From contig BCIM01000001.1 in assembly GCA_039545315.1 (NCBI GenBank), forward strand, positions 234,805-298,804: a stretch of 64,000 nucleotides of DNA, in the 5' to 3' direction. A model generated the notes under the pieces. The model saw only the letters and a program-made list of their open reading frames with translations. It was not told the DNA's origin and searched no databases. Positions within the stretch are counted from its first letter, which is position 1. Every line of letters starts with the position of its first letter. Made by a program: the position numbers and the translations under genes. Source of the stretch: Kondoa malvinella (taxonomy: Eukaryota > Basidiomycota > Agaricostilbomycetes > Agaricostilbales > Kondoaceae). Below are positions 23,056 to 34,270 of this stretch, piece after piece.

Positions 23056-24878
23056 ATGTCCTATACCATCAGTCACGAAACAGCCTTAACAAATGCCAGT
23101 GCTCGCTTTCAGTACGCGTACATGTGCTCTATCGGAGCCAAGCTGAATTGTTTGCGCAGCGGCTTCCTGCTGAACATCAGCATGACAAGTTAGCATCCAT
23201 CGATCTGCCAAAGATAAGGTTCACGCTGATCATTGATCACGCTAATAGCTATCCTTCTGGTGATTAATCAATGATATTAAGCTTTCTACTCTGCTGATGT
23301 GATTTCATAGGGTGTAATTGGATATGTAAGTTTGACCCTGCAATGTGTTACATCGCACTGACATTTGCGACAGTGTACGCTGCTTCTAACAAGTACTTCG
23401 GAAACTGAAAGCGCAATTCACAGACTTTCATTCCTGGGCTCGCAAGGATCAAATCTTCGTAAGGGCACCACCATTTCGTTGACTTTGTTGAAGGAGATTG
23501 TTCAGGTCAAGGTCTTGGTCGCTCTAGTAGCTTTGGCATCCGTGGCAGAGACGTGAGCTAACCTTTCTACGTGCTCTTTGGTCAGTCGCCGACCCTCCTC
23601 TATTCCAGCGTCGTTCTGTGGTGTATCGTGGACATGTCAGTCTCTTGGCTGACGGTCTAACCTTCGCGCTGAATTCCGCGACAGTATCTACGTACAGCGT
23701 GCGTATCATTCCGCAAGCACGCTGCAACGTGCTGACGTGAATATCAGATCTTTACGACAATTTCGCCGGGGAGTGAGCTAGCCTGTCCTGTCTGCCATAG
23801 AGAAGGGATGCTGACCCGGTCTACAGTAACCGCTCGAGCTAGTACGAAGTTCTCATCGTTGTGCCGCACATAGTGACCGGTTGTCTCTTAGCCCGGAATC
23901 AGAGAGGCTTCTCGGTGTCTCTACAGCATTGGCTACCATCACGACTGTCCTCGTCCAAGGATATTTTGCGCGGAGAGCTTTCCTCGTACTCAACAAAAGT
24001 ATCGTCTTCGCCGTCAGCATCACCCTCTTGCTGCTTTTCGTCATAGCGTCAGGCATATACTTGTCGCATTTGGTCTATCAACGAGTCTGGACAAACGCCA
24101 TTGAGGTCTCGGCCGTGTCTCTATATTCAAGCTGTGTGCTTGTGGATGTGGTAAACACCGCGGTCTTGCTTTGGAGATTGGGTCAGTTGATCTTATTCTC
24201 TCACTATGCGGCACTCATCGACCGTTTTCAGCCAAATTCCGCAACAGGACCGAATTTCAAGTCACGCGGTCTATCAGTGAGCTTTCTTCGCTTATAAAGG
24301 CTCTATACTGAAGCTCGCGCAGTCCTCAGATACATTCTTATTGTGCGTACATCAAGTTTCACCTGACCTTGTTCAAACGTCTTGTAGATTGTCAACTCTT
24401 CTTCCATCTCGACTGCTTTCGCCATTGCTACTCTCGTCAGCAGTCGAGTCACAAAGGTCGAATACTATGTAAGTCTCCGTCAAGCCTTTTCGACGTTTGC
24501 TGACCTTTCGCAACAGATGATCTTCTACGAGCCTCTTGCCAAGATCTACGCTCTCAGCTTGCTCATTCAACTAGTCACAAGATCATCTACTGAAGGTCTT
24601 AGCGCTGGGAAGGTGTCGCGCGGTCCAATCAGCACATCATCAAAAATCTCACGCCAGCCTCAGACGGTGGTGCCTCAGTCCGTTGACATACATTATGGCT
24701 CTGAAGAGGAGGAGAAGGTTCGCTTTCGTGTTACTCTGTTGACTTGGCTCATGTGTTATAACAGGGTATTCCCTTGGATCAACTCACTTCGCAACACAAC
24801 AAGTTCATCTCTTATAGTCCTCCGAGCTCATCTGGCATCAAGGTCGACACGCATACCGTCACCTATCATGGTCATTAG
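23056..24878 (+). CDS. DUF6534-type seven-helix membrane protein built from microexons
   Basis: A multi-helix membrane protein matching DUF6534, a large uncharacterised basidiomycete family. My splice model begins MSYTISHETALTNAS and reads ILLGVIGYC, WARKDQIF, VKVLVALVALASVAET, VVLWCIVDIIYVQHLYDNFA, GDNRSSYPESERLLGV and VLVQGYFARRAFLVLNKSIV. Further helices follow in SITLLLLFVIASGIYLSHLV and VNTAVLLWRL. The inferred 5' exons are 23056-23098, 23160-23188, 23249-23259, 23311-23325, 23374-23392, 23424-23458, 23506-23552, 23609-23635, 23685-23698, 23748-23772 and 23827-23841, then a long exon from 23892. Every phase is consistent, but the 31-nt intron at 23393-23423 is suspiciously short. Later exons end in KVDTHTVTYHGH with TAG at 24876-24878. 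The acidic cytosolic tail is probably disordered. No function is known. Confidence 0.7.
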
Positions 24879-25038
24879 AAGTAGAAGGATCGGTGGATTG
24901 GGAGTTTTGGCAAAAGTAGTTTTGATTTCTTGTGTAGATACGCAAATGTAACATCGCTTAGATCAGTTTACGTACCTCCTAGAAATCACTCCCTGGGGCG
25001 AGCGCGATACAGTGCAAGAGCAAAAAGCAAAATTTTGG

Positions 25039-25129
25039 GCCGCTTGGGTGGATCGAACACCCGAATCTTCGGTTAGAGCTTGAATCACATGACTACAAGA
25101 CCGACGCTGTACCGCTTAGCCAAAGCGGC
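25039..25129 (-). tRNA. tRNA-Thr (anticodon TGT) with a 19-nt intron
   Basis: Read on the minus strand, GCCGCTT at the 5' end pairs with AAGCGGC at the 3' end to form a 7-bp acceptor stem. The D arm is GCT...AGC around the loop AAGCGGTAC. The anticodon stem TCGGT pairs with ACCGA only if 19 nt (GTCATGTGATTCAAGCTCT) are removed one base after the anticodon, the standard position of nuclear tRNA introns. The anticodon loop is then CTTGTAA, anticodon TGT, decoding ACA (threonine). The T arm is GGGTG TTCGATC CACCC. Removing the intron leaves 72 nt, a normal length. An A and B box-like sequence is present as expected for RNA polymerase III. Confidence 0.9.
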
Positions 25130-25223
25130 CGAGTCCAGGGTGTAACTGGGAGCCCAGGGGGCTAACAGACCATTCTAAAATCGTCAAAATCGCGAGAAAA
25201 GGCGCGACGTTGGCCAAATTGGA

Positions 25224-25356
25224 GCTTCACAATCGGAACATTACACAAGGGTTTGCAGGCTACAGCAGCTGCTGCTGTTCTCGAGTAATGGTCCGACGGG
25301 CAGAAAGAGACAGCAGTAGAGTTCCTTGCGCTTCACAATCGGAACATTACACAAGG
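25224..25356. repeat. Pair of 27-bp direct repeats
   Basis: The 27-base sequence beginning gcttcacaatcggaacatta occurs at 25224-25250 and again, identical, at 25330-25356, 106 bp apart. Both copies lie just downstream (in window direction) of the tRNA-Thr gene. Such short identical repeats may be the ends of a small element or a local duplication. No open frame or terminal inverted repeat was seen between them. Confidence 0.8.
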
Positions 25357-25503
25357 TCTTTTTACCAGTTCTAACAGCTGGAAGTTTTCCCTGTTCCTCT
25401 GAAGTTGCAAGCTGGGCACAACCCCAGTCAGAGTCATGCTACCTCGTCAGCGCCGCCTGCGGCTAGGTACTGCAAAGTATACGGATGCTGTAGAATCGGT
25501 TGT

Positions 25504-25730
25504 GATTGGGCCGGGGCGGGATTCTGATCTTGTACCGAAGCACCTCGCTATATGCTTGGAGCGATGCCAATCGAGAATATCGTTCATTCGATTGGGCCGG
25601 GGCGGGATTCTGATCTTGTACCGAAGCACCTCGCTATATGCTTGGAGCGATGCCAATCGAGAATATCGTTCATTCGTTCATTCACAAGGTCTATATGCTT
25701 GAAGCGATGCCAATCGAGAATATCGTTCAT
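25504..25730. repeat. 86-bp tandem duplication plus truncated third copy
   Basis: The unit beginning gattgggccggggcgggatt (25504) repeats with a period of 86 bp at 25590. It ends with the segment containing gcgatgccaatcgagaatat. A third, truncated copy of the unit's end (about 39 bp, one mismatch) lies at 25692-25730. The first two copies are essentially identical, so the duplication is recent or kept uniform. Frames through it code the same peptide in different registers and are not real genes. Confidence 0.85.
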
Positions 25731-26448
25731 CGAGTCAGCCCTTCCAACGCAATGCCTAGACTGTACATAGATGAGCAGCTGACCACCGTGCTGCGTTGGA
25801 GTGTAGTAGAGTCAAAGCCGAAGCAGTAATCCCCGGAAGACAGAAAGCAGTACCAACGAAGAATGACAACCACGAGCGTAGCGCGACAGGATAGACTATT
25901 CATGACAGGGTGACAAGACCGCGTTGCATATAACCAAGCCACAGATGAGGGCGAAAGGGCTTCAATAGCTTTCGCCGCCGAAATAGGACAGATTGCTAAA
26001 AACGCGAAAGACTCCAGTTTTGCACTTGCCCAGAGTAGATACACAGTGCGATGAACATGAGCGGAAGAGTACAAGAGCAGCAAAGCAGGTCTGTCAATGT
26101 TCAACCAGAGTTCAGGTCGAAAAGTCTCCGATTTTGCATAGGTTGGCAGCAGGTGTGCGAAGCGATAGCTGGCCGATAGGCGAGAATAGTGTCTATGCTG
26201 TAGAGCATCCAGTAGTCGCTTTCAGACATCTTGCGAAAGTATCGACTCCAGAGTCCAGAGAAGGGTTGCTTTGTTCCAATAGCGGGACTGCAGGATGTGC
26301 TGCGCGCGTGTGAACACAGCGTGAATGTCATCATAAGCATCCTGTAGCGACACAGGGAAACCAGGAGGACATGTTTGACCGGTGACTAAGCAGCTGCTCG
26401 CCAATTTATGCTCTTGAACGCCTGTCCTTGACCACGAAGAAGCAAAAG

Positions 26449-27723
26449 ATGGGCAGATTCAGTCCGATACAGCAAACGAGATGGGTCTCTGCAGGTTCTG
26501 AGCGCAACCACAAGGATTTGACGGGACGAGTCGTCATCTGCACCGGAGCCAGTGCTGGACTTGGCGAGGAAAGCACAAAGCAGTTCGCAATGATGAACCC
26601 TGGTAGGATAGACGCTCTGCAAGTCCGGGCAGTAGAAGCTGACGCGATTATAGCTAGGTTGATCCTGGCTGTTCGGTCTCAAGAACGCGGTGAAGCTGCG
26701 AAACGACGCATTGAAGCTGCTACGGGGTGCAAGACGCTCGAGATTTGGCTTGTGGACCTGGCAGACTTTGCTTCAGTCAAAGCGTTTGGCAAGAGAGCGA
26801 ACGCGGAGCTTGATCGTTGCGATATCTTTCTGCAGAATGCTGGCTTGGGAGGTCAGTAGGTACAGTCTACATCTGCTCATACTGACATTGTGATAGGATA
26901 CGACTGGATGGAGACGAAAGATGGCTACGAACGGACGCTGCAAGTGAACGTCATCTCGACCTACTGGCTTGGCGAGCTCCTTCTTCCCCTGCTTCAAAAG
27001 ACTGCCAGTCTCCCTTCACCTTCTTCTACTATACTTAAGCCACACATGTCCATCGTTGGCTCTTTCGTGCATTTCTTAGCCAGCTTCCCCGAGCAGAACG
27101 AAGAAAAGCCTCTTGCAGTGCTCAATGACAAGTCTAGATTCGGTGCAATGGTATGCGTCTACTCCCAAAAGTCTGACTATACCTAACTGTTGCTCATAGG
27201 ATCGATACAACGTCTCGAAACTCTTGGTGCTGTATGCGACACGTGAACTCGCCGATCAAGCATATCCGGAAGTCGTAGTCAACTTTAACAATCCTGGTTT
27301 CGCAATGACAGAGTTCACCAATGAAATGTCTTTGTGAGCTCTCCCTCTATCCAACTTATGTCAAACGCATTGGCTCATTCCGTGTGAAGCGGTATGAGGA
27401 TGTTCACCAAAGTCTTGGGTTTCTTCTTTGCTCGTATGCATCTTGCTGATCGACATCACACACTGCTAACAAGGAGATGCAGGAACGGCCGCAGAGGGTG
27501 CCAAACCTCTAGTCTGGGCATGTCTTAACGATACTTCTCCTGCTGCTTTTATCTCCAATTCGCAAGAGGTCGAGTAGGTCTCCATCGCCTTGCGTTAGGC
27601 CCTGCTAAACTCCTCTATAGGGTCTCGGACTTTGCTCTGTCGAAAGAGAGTGACGCAGCCGCGAAACGATTCATGGATGAAGTGAGGGAAGTCATCAAGG
27701 AGCAGGACGAGAAGCACCCTTGA
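26449..27723 (+). CDS. Short-chain dehydrogenase/reductase
   Basis: An NAD(P)-dependent oxidoreductase with the classical Rossmann fold. The cofactor loop is VVICTGASAGLGEE (TGxxxGxG). Splicing a 54-nt intron after MMNP gives ARLILAVRSQERGEAAKRRI, the family's second strand and dinucleotide-binding arginine. Further motifs are ILQNAGLGG-type (read FLQNAGLGG), a catalytic serine region SIVGS, and YNVSK (the catalytic Tyr-x3-Lys) at the start of the exon near 27,205. The C-terminal exons end in EQDEKHP with TGA at 27721-27723. It resembles the retinol-dehydrogenase-like group of fungal SDRs; the substrate is unknown. The ATG at 26449 (MGRFSPIQQ) is the first true ATG. Confidence 0.85.
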
Positions 27724-27827
27724 TTTGGTATCAAACACTATGTATTAGGACATGGACAATCGTTATGCATTGGATGGCTTAGTTATGACAGCTTCACTCT
27801 CGGTCGACGAGTCGTCGAAAATATACC

Positions 27828-30247
27828 ATGTCACAACCAGCTCATATAACCAAACTGATCACGCTGCTGAACGTGGCTCATGCGCGACCTAATCTGAAGC
27901 GAAAAGAGAGGCCAGCATCGCACGATTGGCATACTATCGCAAAATCTGCCAAAAAGGCGAAAGTGGCCTCTTTGCAAGCTGGGCTACAGCAAAAGCAAGT
28001 GGAGGAAGTGCAGAAAGTGACGGAAGAGCAGCTGGCAGCGCCGGAAGAGGTGCAAGCGGCTCAAGGTAGCTCGAAAGGAATTTAGTCAAATCACCGCTGA
28101 TTCGACCTTAACAGCAGAGGAAGAGACTGCGGATGCTTACAAGGCGCATTTTGGACCAGAGACGGACTTATTGTCTGCTACGGCTCTAGCATCTGTCAAG
28201 GAGGGGGTTTGGCAAAAGCAGGATTCGAGCGTCGAAGGTTTGGGCAAAGTACAGGATTGGTCCGTTTCGCAAGAGCCGCAGGAATTTGAGGCCAAGGTCA
28301 GTAGTCTGAGAGGATCAGTCTGGTTCAGTCTGATCAGTATCACAGATCAATCCCAAGCTTCTGGCCAAATTATCTGATTATCTGACGAAACAAGGCGAAG
28401 GTAGGCTAGACTGTCTATCAGCTGTTATGACTGTAATGACGGTGATGCGATCTACAGGATCCATCCCAGCAGCTCTGCTGAAGGAGATTGGCTCGTATAA
28501 AGATCTCTTTCATCCGCATGTTGCCCTCGAAGAGCATGACAAGCTTCGGGCAATCCTTGCTATGCACTGCATGAATCATGTCATCAAGTGAGCTCGCCTG
28601 CACTGGCAGGCAGATAGATGATTGTACTGACAAAATACTCAGAACTCGCACAAGAGTCCTGAAGAATAATGAACACCTCGCACATCATGCAGCAGCAGAA
28701 AAGGCCAAGGAACCCCTACCCACCCTTCCAGACACGCGTGATCAAGGCTTTACTCGACCCAAGATCCTCATTCTCCTTCCCTTTCGTAATTCTGCCCAAA
28801 CATGGCTCGATCACCTCTCTACTCTCTCGCTCGCTACCTCCATCGAGAACCACGCTCGCTTCCTTTCTGAGTTCCAACTACCAGAAGACAGCGTTGATAA
28901 GCTCGCTCTACCAGACGCGTCGGCAAAATACCCAGCAGACCATGTCGCGACTTTCAAAGGCAACATTGACGACTCTTTCCGGATCGGTGTCAAAATGAAT
29001 CGGAAGTCGCTCAAAGTCTTTACCGAATTCTATAGCAGTGATATCATCCTTGCTTCTCCGCTTGGGTTGAGGAAGAGTATAGAATCAAAAGGCAAAGAAG
29101 GCGAAGGCGAAGCGGATTTCTTGAGCTCTATTGAATGCTGTGTGGTTGATCAGGCGGATGTCATGAGTATGCAGAATTGGGAACATTTGCAGGTCCGTCG
29201 ATTTCGCTTCGTGTACTCTGTGTGCTGACAGCATAATATTATTGACAGTTCGTTTTTGATCATCTGAACCAGATACCAAAAGAAGCGCACGGATGTGACT
29301 TTGCAAGAGTCAAGCCTTGGTATCTAGATGGAAAGTCAGTATCCAAGCTTCATCCTTCCCGACCGTAGCTGACTCCTTTCAAAGAGCTGCCAACTTGCGC
29401 CAAACCGTCCTTCTTTCCTCCTACGAAACACCGGAAATGCGCTCTCTCTTTAGATCAAGCTTCAATAACGTCGCAGGCAAGCTACGAACGGAAACACCAG
29501 CAGAAGGTGTCTTGCAGCATATTAAAAGAGGAGTGAATCAAGTATTTCATCGCTTTGATGTCGAAGAGTCGGAAGAGGAAGACGATGCTCGATTTCAGGC
29601 TTTCATCACTCGAGTGAGTCTTTACACGCTGAACAAGAGCCAAGTTGACGAGAGATAGACATTGCCGAGTCTGCTAAAGTCTGCCGTTGCTTCTGCTGGT
29701 CACACGATGATCTTCGTTCCGTCATACTTTGACTTCTTGCGAGTCAAGGCGCATCTGAAGACGATCGATGATTTGGACTATGAGTGCATTTCAGAGTGGG
29801 TGTCAATTATGGCCAGAAAGTCTAGTGCTGATGCTCAACAGGTATTCGCCCAACTCGGATATTGCTCGAGCGAGAAATGCTTTCTTGGCTGGCAAGCTAC
29901 CCTTTTTGGTTATGACCGAGCGCTTCCACTTTTTCAGGAGGTCAGTCATCCGGTGCTCTGTCAGACTCGTCTGAAATGCACTGCCCGACGTTGACAGGTA
30001 TCGAATTCGCGGAGCCCATACACACGTCTTCTATGCTTTGCCAGAACATTCAATCTTCTACCAAGAGATGCTTACTCTGCCTTTCGACCATGTACCAAAC
30101 AGCAAGTATGAGATTCCGGACGAATCAGAGATTTCTAGTCAAGTGCTGTTCTCAAAGTATGATTTGCTCAAGCTGGAACGCGTAGTTGGGCACAAGAATG
30201 CTGTGAGGATGCTAGGGGCAGAAGAGGAGCGCTTTAGATTCTCATAG
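27828..30247 (+). CDS. UTP25: U3 snoRNA-associated protein Utp25
   Basis: This nucleolar protein of the small-subunit processome is needed for early 18S rRNA maturation. It is a DEAD-box-like fold that has lost helicase motifs. Visible are an acidic/basic N-terminus, [14 protein letters not shown], the exon [20 protein letters not shown] (about 28,498-28,560), and the signature [20 protein letters not shown]. Then come [55 protein letters not shown] and, late, [20 protein letters not shown]. It ends at 30247. At least seven introns are implied. The start [11 protein letters not shown] lies 104 bp after the upstream SDR gene. Family assignment is very secure. Confidence 0.92.
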
Positions 30248-30394
30248 AGGCAATGTTATTTGATCGAGGCGAGCTTGGCGGACGGTTGTGTCTCCAACAC
30301 GGCCACAGACACTCGCAGTTTTCTCGCGCACCGTTGGCGCACCGTTGCTCCGCTCCTCTTGAGCTCACAGAAGCTACGCCGCTATTCACCCAGC

Positions 30395-31040
30395 ATGATC
30401 ACTTTCGATAAAACAACACAGACCTTCCGCATTCCTGGAATCTCGCGGACGATACACAGCAAAGAGATCGAAGCGCTTATTCAAGAGACGAACGAGCAAA
30501 TACAAAAGTTCCCTCCTACCAGAACACTCATACATGAAGAAATACGATATATGGGTGTATGCCATAGTGCTCGCATCAATCTACACCAGCGCTGACTACT
30601 GGCTTTAGTGGATAGAATACCTAGGCTGGCTAAATAGGGTGTGGTCACTGCGGACAAGCTTCTTTAAATTTACTCGGCAGGTGAGCCAACAGTCTGCATA
30701 TATAAGTACTTCCCCCGGATTCCGCCTTGTGTTGCAGGACAATCGACGCACTTTGGGCTATGGATATCCTATAGTCATCCTGGATGCGCATGGGCAACTA
30801 CGCCCCAACGCGATAGCTCTAGTGGATCATGCCATACGAATAAATCCGAAAGAGACCGCAACACGACGAGCGCTCCTCAAATATCAAACTACCGACGAGT
30901 GGAATTATTATTGTCTTTGTGACTTGGAGGTGAGGTTGCTTTGCCCCGTATCGATTGCCAGACATACTGAAAGTGAACTTGAGCAGCACTATCTCTTCAA
31001 TGGGCCACGGGAAGCGGTCCTACCTCCTTATTGTCCGTAA
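30395..31040 (+). CDS. Hypothetical protein
   Basis: Four exons give a protein of about 160 residues: MITFDKTTQTFRIPGISRTI to IRYMG, then WIEYLGWLNRVWSLRTSFFK, then DNRRTLGYGYPIVILDAHGQ to YYCLCDLE, then HYLFNGPREAVLPPYCP and TAA. Phases agree at all three junctions, supporting a real gene. An amphipathic segment IEALIQETNEQIQKF and a Trp-rich helix suggest a small membrane-associated or scaffold protein, but I recognise no family. It begins about 150 bp after Utp25 on the same strand. Confidence 0.5.
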
Positions 31041-31313
31041 ATGTGTCTGCGTCACGAAGGATGTGGTCACGAAGGTTCTGTTTGTACATAATGTGACTGG
31101 GTTTCAATGTAATGAGTCAATCAGAAAAAAAACAAAACGTTTCCAGAGCTTCACATGGGAAGCACTCATTTTGACCCAACCAGCTGTCATTTTCACAAAG
31201 CCAAGCCGGCTAAAACAAGCGCAACAACGCTCACTACTAGCGAAACCACAGCTATTACCAGCGCAGCTTGACCAGTCACGCCATCAACCGCTCGCACACC
31301 TAGATGTACAGGT

Positions 31314-31981
31314 TTAGATAATAGCCGTGCATCTGACGAGGACGACAGACTGACTGTGTTCCCGCCAGTGTTTATCTCGCAGCGCTTCGATTCGTTCAAC
31401 CTCTCCCTCGGCCCTATCCAATAGCAAATTCATCCGGTTACGTTTGCGGATAGTTCTTTCTAATTCCTCCTGCCAGTTGTTGCTCCGCATGACCACTATA
31501 TCTGATCGAGCGTTTGAATGATGATTTCGAGCTTGTACACGTAGTCGACGTAGACGGCCATAGTCTTCCACTGCACCAAGCGAGTTGCAGATTCAAGGTC
31601 CGGCATAGGATTGGCAGAGCGCTGGCCGAGGTTGGTATGCCCGAGTTGAGGAGAGCCGCTCGTGGAGAATCGGGAAATTGCTTGAGCGTAAGGAGTGCCA
31701 TGAGCTCGCTTGCGGAAGCCGCAGAGATTGAGAGTCAAAAAGCAAATCAGGCGAAGAGCGTTTTTCGCTATCTCAAGGCAGATGGGGCCGAAGAAGTCGA
31801 GCTGGACTGGGCTGGGAACCTGGCGCAAAGGTACACCCACTGGTTGAATCATGAGTATCCCAGAGGAAGCCGACTGGCTTGCTGGTAACGATGGATTTGC
31901 AGCAGCAGACATTTGGCAAAAAACGTCAAGTTTAATCTTTCTGGAGTTCTTGACTGGCCTGCCTGTCTCACCTTGCAGCAC
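31314..31981 (-). CDS. Uncertain hypothetical locus
   Basis: Coding signal is visible but no model closes. On the minus strand, MSAAANPSLPASQSASSGIL (from about 31,920) leads to an amphipathic helix ending VYKLEIIIQTLDQ. A second frame continues NNWQEELERTIRKRNRMNLL, a charged coiled coil. The two frames are offset and I found no intron that joins them. On the plus strand 31514-31888 a hydrophilic frame (SLAEAAEIESQKANQAKSVF) overlaps, but it has no ATG-supported upstream context. One of the two is probably real. No family is recognised. Confidence 0.25.
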
Positions 31982-32923
31982 GCTCGTATAGCAAGGTCGT
32001 AGACCGGGTATTCGATGAGAAGGTATATAGTGATAGGTATGAGCAGACTCTGCGGGTGATTCGTGGTCAAGTTGGGTTTGGGTTGGGTCAATGCAATAAC
32101 TTCAAGTTGAAGTGCAAAACTCAATCGAGCAGACAACTCCCGACTGTCTTGCTTGCACAGGCTACGCGTCTCATTACATGCTGTTGTCCAAAGTGCTGCA
32201 GTATGATCGATTCAATTATAGCTCAGGAGATGACACGCTGTTAGCACGCTTCTGGGTGTCCTACTTCCTTCGTCGTTTGCTGTGACTCCATGGTGCTACT
32301 ACAGCCGCGCTCATGCTGCCTCGATCCTGTCAAATAAGCAAGCTGCAGCTTAGAATGCCAAGAGCAAGAGCATTCTCTAATTGCTTCATGCCGACCTCTA
32401 CCTTCCTGCCATACGAAAACTCACTTATGACGGCAGACTCATCATAGCGAGAGACAAGTTCTCCCAATTCGGAGGGAAAGAATAGTAAACGAGCTTGTCT
32501 TCGCACCGGAAACCGACGACTTTCGATAGTGAAAAAGATATGATGAATAGAGAGCAAGAATAACAGGTACGAGCTTCCTTGGCCCGGGTGCAACACGCAG
32601 TAAAGGTGGCCCGAGCTTAATGCAGTGCAATCTAGGGAAATTGATGTAAGACGTAAAGGATGAAGAGACAGACCGAGAGAGTCACTTTAGCGAAAAGAAG
32701 CATGAAAGATAGCCACAAACAGGCGAAGCTAGTCCTCATGTTGCAGGCTGGATTGGCTAATGAAGGCTGTGAAACGGAATATCTGATTGACATGGCACGG
32801 TAGGTGTCTTGATTCGCGTTCGCTTCAGGTAGCCAACATCGAGCAGTCCATGCTTAGCTCACTGTAATGCATCAGCCGCGCGACGTCAAGATACGGTACA
32901 TCAGGCTCACTCATGCCGCGTCA
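31982..32923. other. Intergenic stretch without a supported gene
   Basis: I see no recognisable gene here. A minus-strand frame at 32,330-32,596 is the longest candidate (SRRFPVRRQARLLFFPSELG), but no start exon or family supports it. No tRNA or repeat was noticed. Confidence 0.4.
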
Positions 32924-33863
32924 CTAATGTTGCGCCTTCTTTCTGCACCGGGATACTGTATCAATTGTCAACATGGAAGCATCAAAGTGTTCTAGGACCC
33001 CGACGTACCTCAGCCAGCAACAGATCGAGCTGACGAGACATGCGCAGCATATCTCGACCAAGCTGAGAGAAACGATCATCCGTGTTTTCGTCTGATCGAG
33101 TCGAGTGCGTCGAGCGATTTCAGTGTCCAGCTTTTGCTTTAATTCGGCCAGAGAGGAGACTTGTGTCGCCGTTGGATTAGGTTCAGGATTGCCAGTCTGC
33201 TCGGTTGTACGCATGGGAGGCTGAACAAAGCTTCATCTAGCGGAACACTCGCATGAATCAGAACGCACCTTCACCAGCTCGTACGTCAGATAGCCACTGT
33301 TCGAACTCCAGGAGGCAAAGACGTCTTCGTCCGTATACAGGCTAAGACTGTAAGTCCTTCTGTACCAGTAAGAGTGGAAGAGGACGTACAAATCTGATTC
33401 CTTATTAAGCATTACGGTTGCGATCCATTGCCGTTCGAGATTGAAGGGGAAAGCGTATAGGTCATTCCAAGCCTTGTACAAAGCGGCTCGTGTTGGCGGC
33501 GCGCCGCGGCGCAGGACATAGACGGTTCGCGTCTGTTTTCCAAATTGGAGCTGTAGATGGAATTTGGATGTTGGAGTTGGGCGGCTGCGAGCTGGACCCT
33601 TCCATTCCAGTGTGATGCAGTCCAGGTGTCGCGCTGCCTGCCAAAGATCCTCGGTCGTCACACTGCGTACACTTGCGTCAGTCACAGTGTACTATACAGC
33701 ATTCGACTGACTCCACGATGCCTGTGTCTACTTCACCAAGCTTTCCGTCCACAGTTTGTACTTTGAGTTGATGGTTTATTTCGCCGATGCAAGGAGCAAA
33801 CGCATAATTGAGGCTCTCATCCTTGTAGCGGAACACGACTATCTTGTTCAATGTAGACGGCAT
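32924..33863 (-). CDS. Hypothetical protein
   Basis: Three exons read in phase: MPSTLNKIVVFRYKDESLNY ending GIV, then DVTTEDLWQAARHLDCITLE through YTDEDVFASWSSNSGYLTYE ending LVK, then PPMRTTEQTGNPEPNPTATQ and a coiled-coil LAELKQKLDTEIARR. The compact, aromatic-rich middle looks like a globular domain followed by a flexible linker. At the 3' end the annotated frame becomes Cys-rich and implausible, while another frame (RFSQLGRDMLRMSRQLDLLL) looks more helical, so the end may be mis-spliced or frameshifted. No family recognised. Confidence 0.5.
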
Positions 33864-34270
33864 GGTAGATTGAAGACAGTAAGGTGTATTTGCTTCTTCA
33901 CTCGTTGAGAGAGATGTTCGAGCTCGACAAGAGCAGGAGTAGTGAGCGAATAGGCTCGCGGCGCGTTCGATAGTGTACAACGCCTAAAACGAACCGAACG
34001 AGGCCTGACTAGGATACGTTGACTTGTGTGTAGCGGTACAGGCTACAGTAGTCGTGAAGCTAGACCTTCGAGTCGCGAGGTCTGTCGCGTATAGATGGAA
34101 AGGAACGCTAGTACGCAGGATAGAGAGCCAAGCCAGAGACCTGCTAACACCCGGTTATATGACCTGCTGGTGAAGTGGAAGACAGGCAAGCTCGCGGTCT
34201 GTGGTCAACCGCGGCTTGGCCTGCAGCGAGCGAGAGATCCTGTATACCGTATTCCCCGAAGGAATATACC
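33864..34270. other. Divergent spacer before the SMP gene
   Basis: About 407 bp between a minus-strand hypothetical gene and the plus-strand SMP gene. No gene is seen; it probably includes both promoters. Confidence 0.4.

Larger units (their letters stand above)
24879..26448. other. Gene-poor spacer with tRNA and repeats
   Basis: No protein gene is supported in this 1.5 kb stretch. It holds the tRNA-Thr gene and two sets of direct repeats listed separately. Overlapping open frames around 25,436-25,830 arise from the 86-bp duplication and share repeated residues in different frames. The remainder, 25,840-26,440, shows only short frames on both strands with no recognisable motifs. Confidence 0.6.

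Noticed and set aside
25224..25730. Possible CRISPR-like array
   Set aside because: Only two or three repeats, long and tandem without spacer pattern, in a eukaryotic genome.
25436..25829. Three overlapping plus-strand frames
   Set aside because: Generated by the 86-bp duplication; repeated peptides in different frames and no homology.
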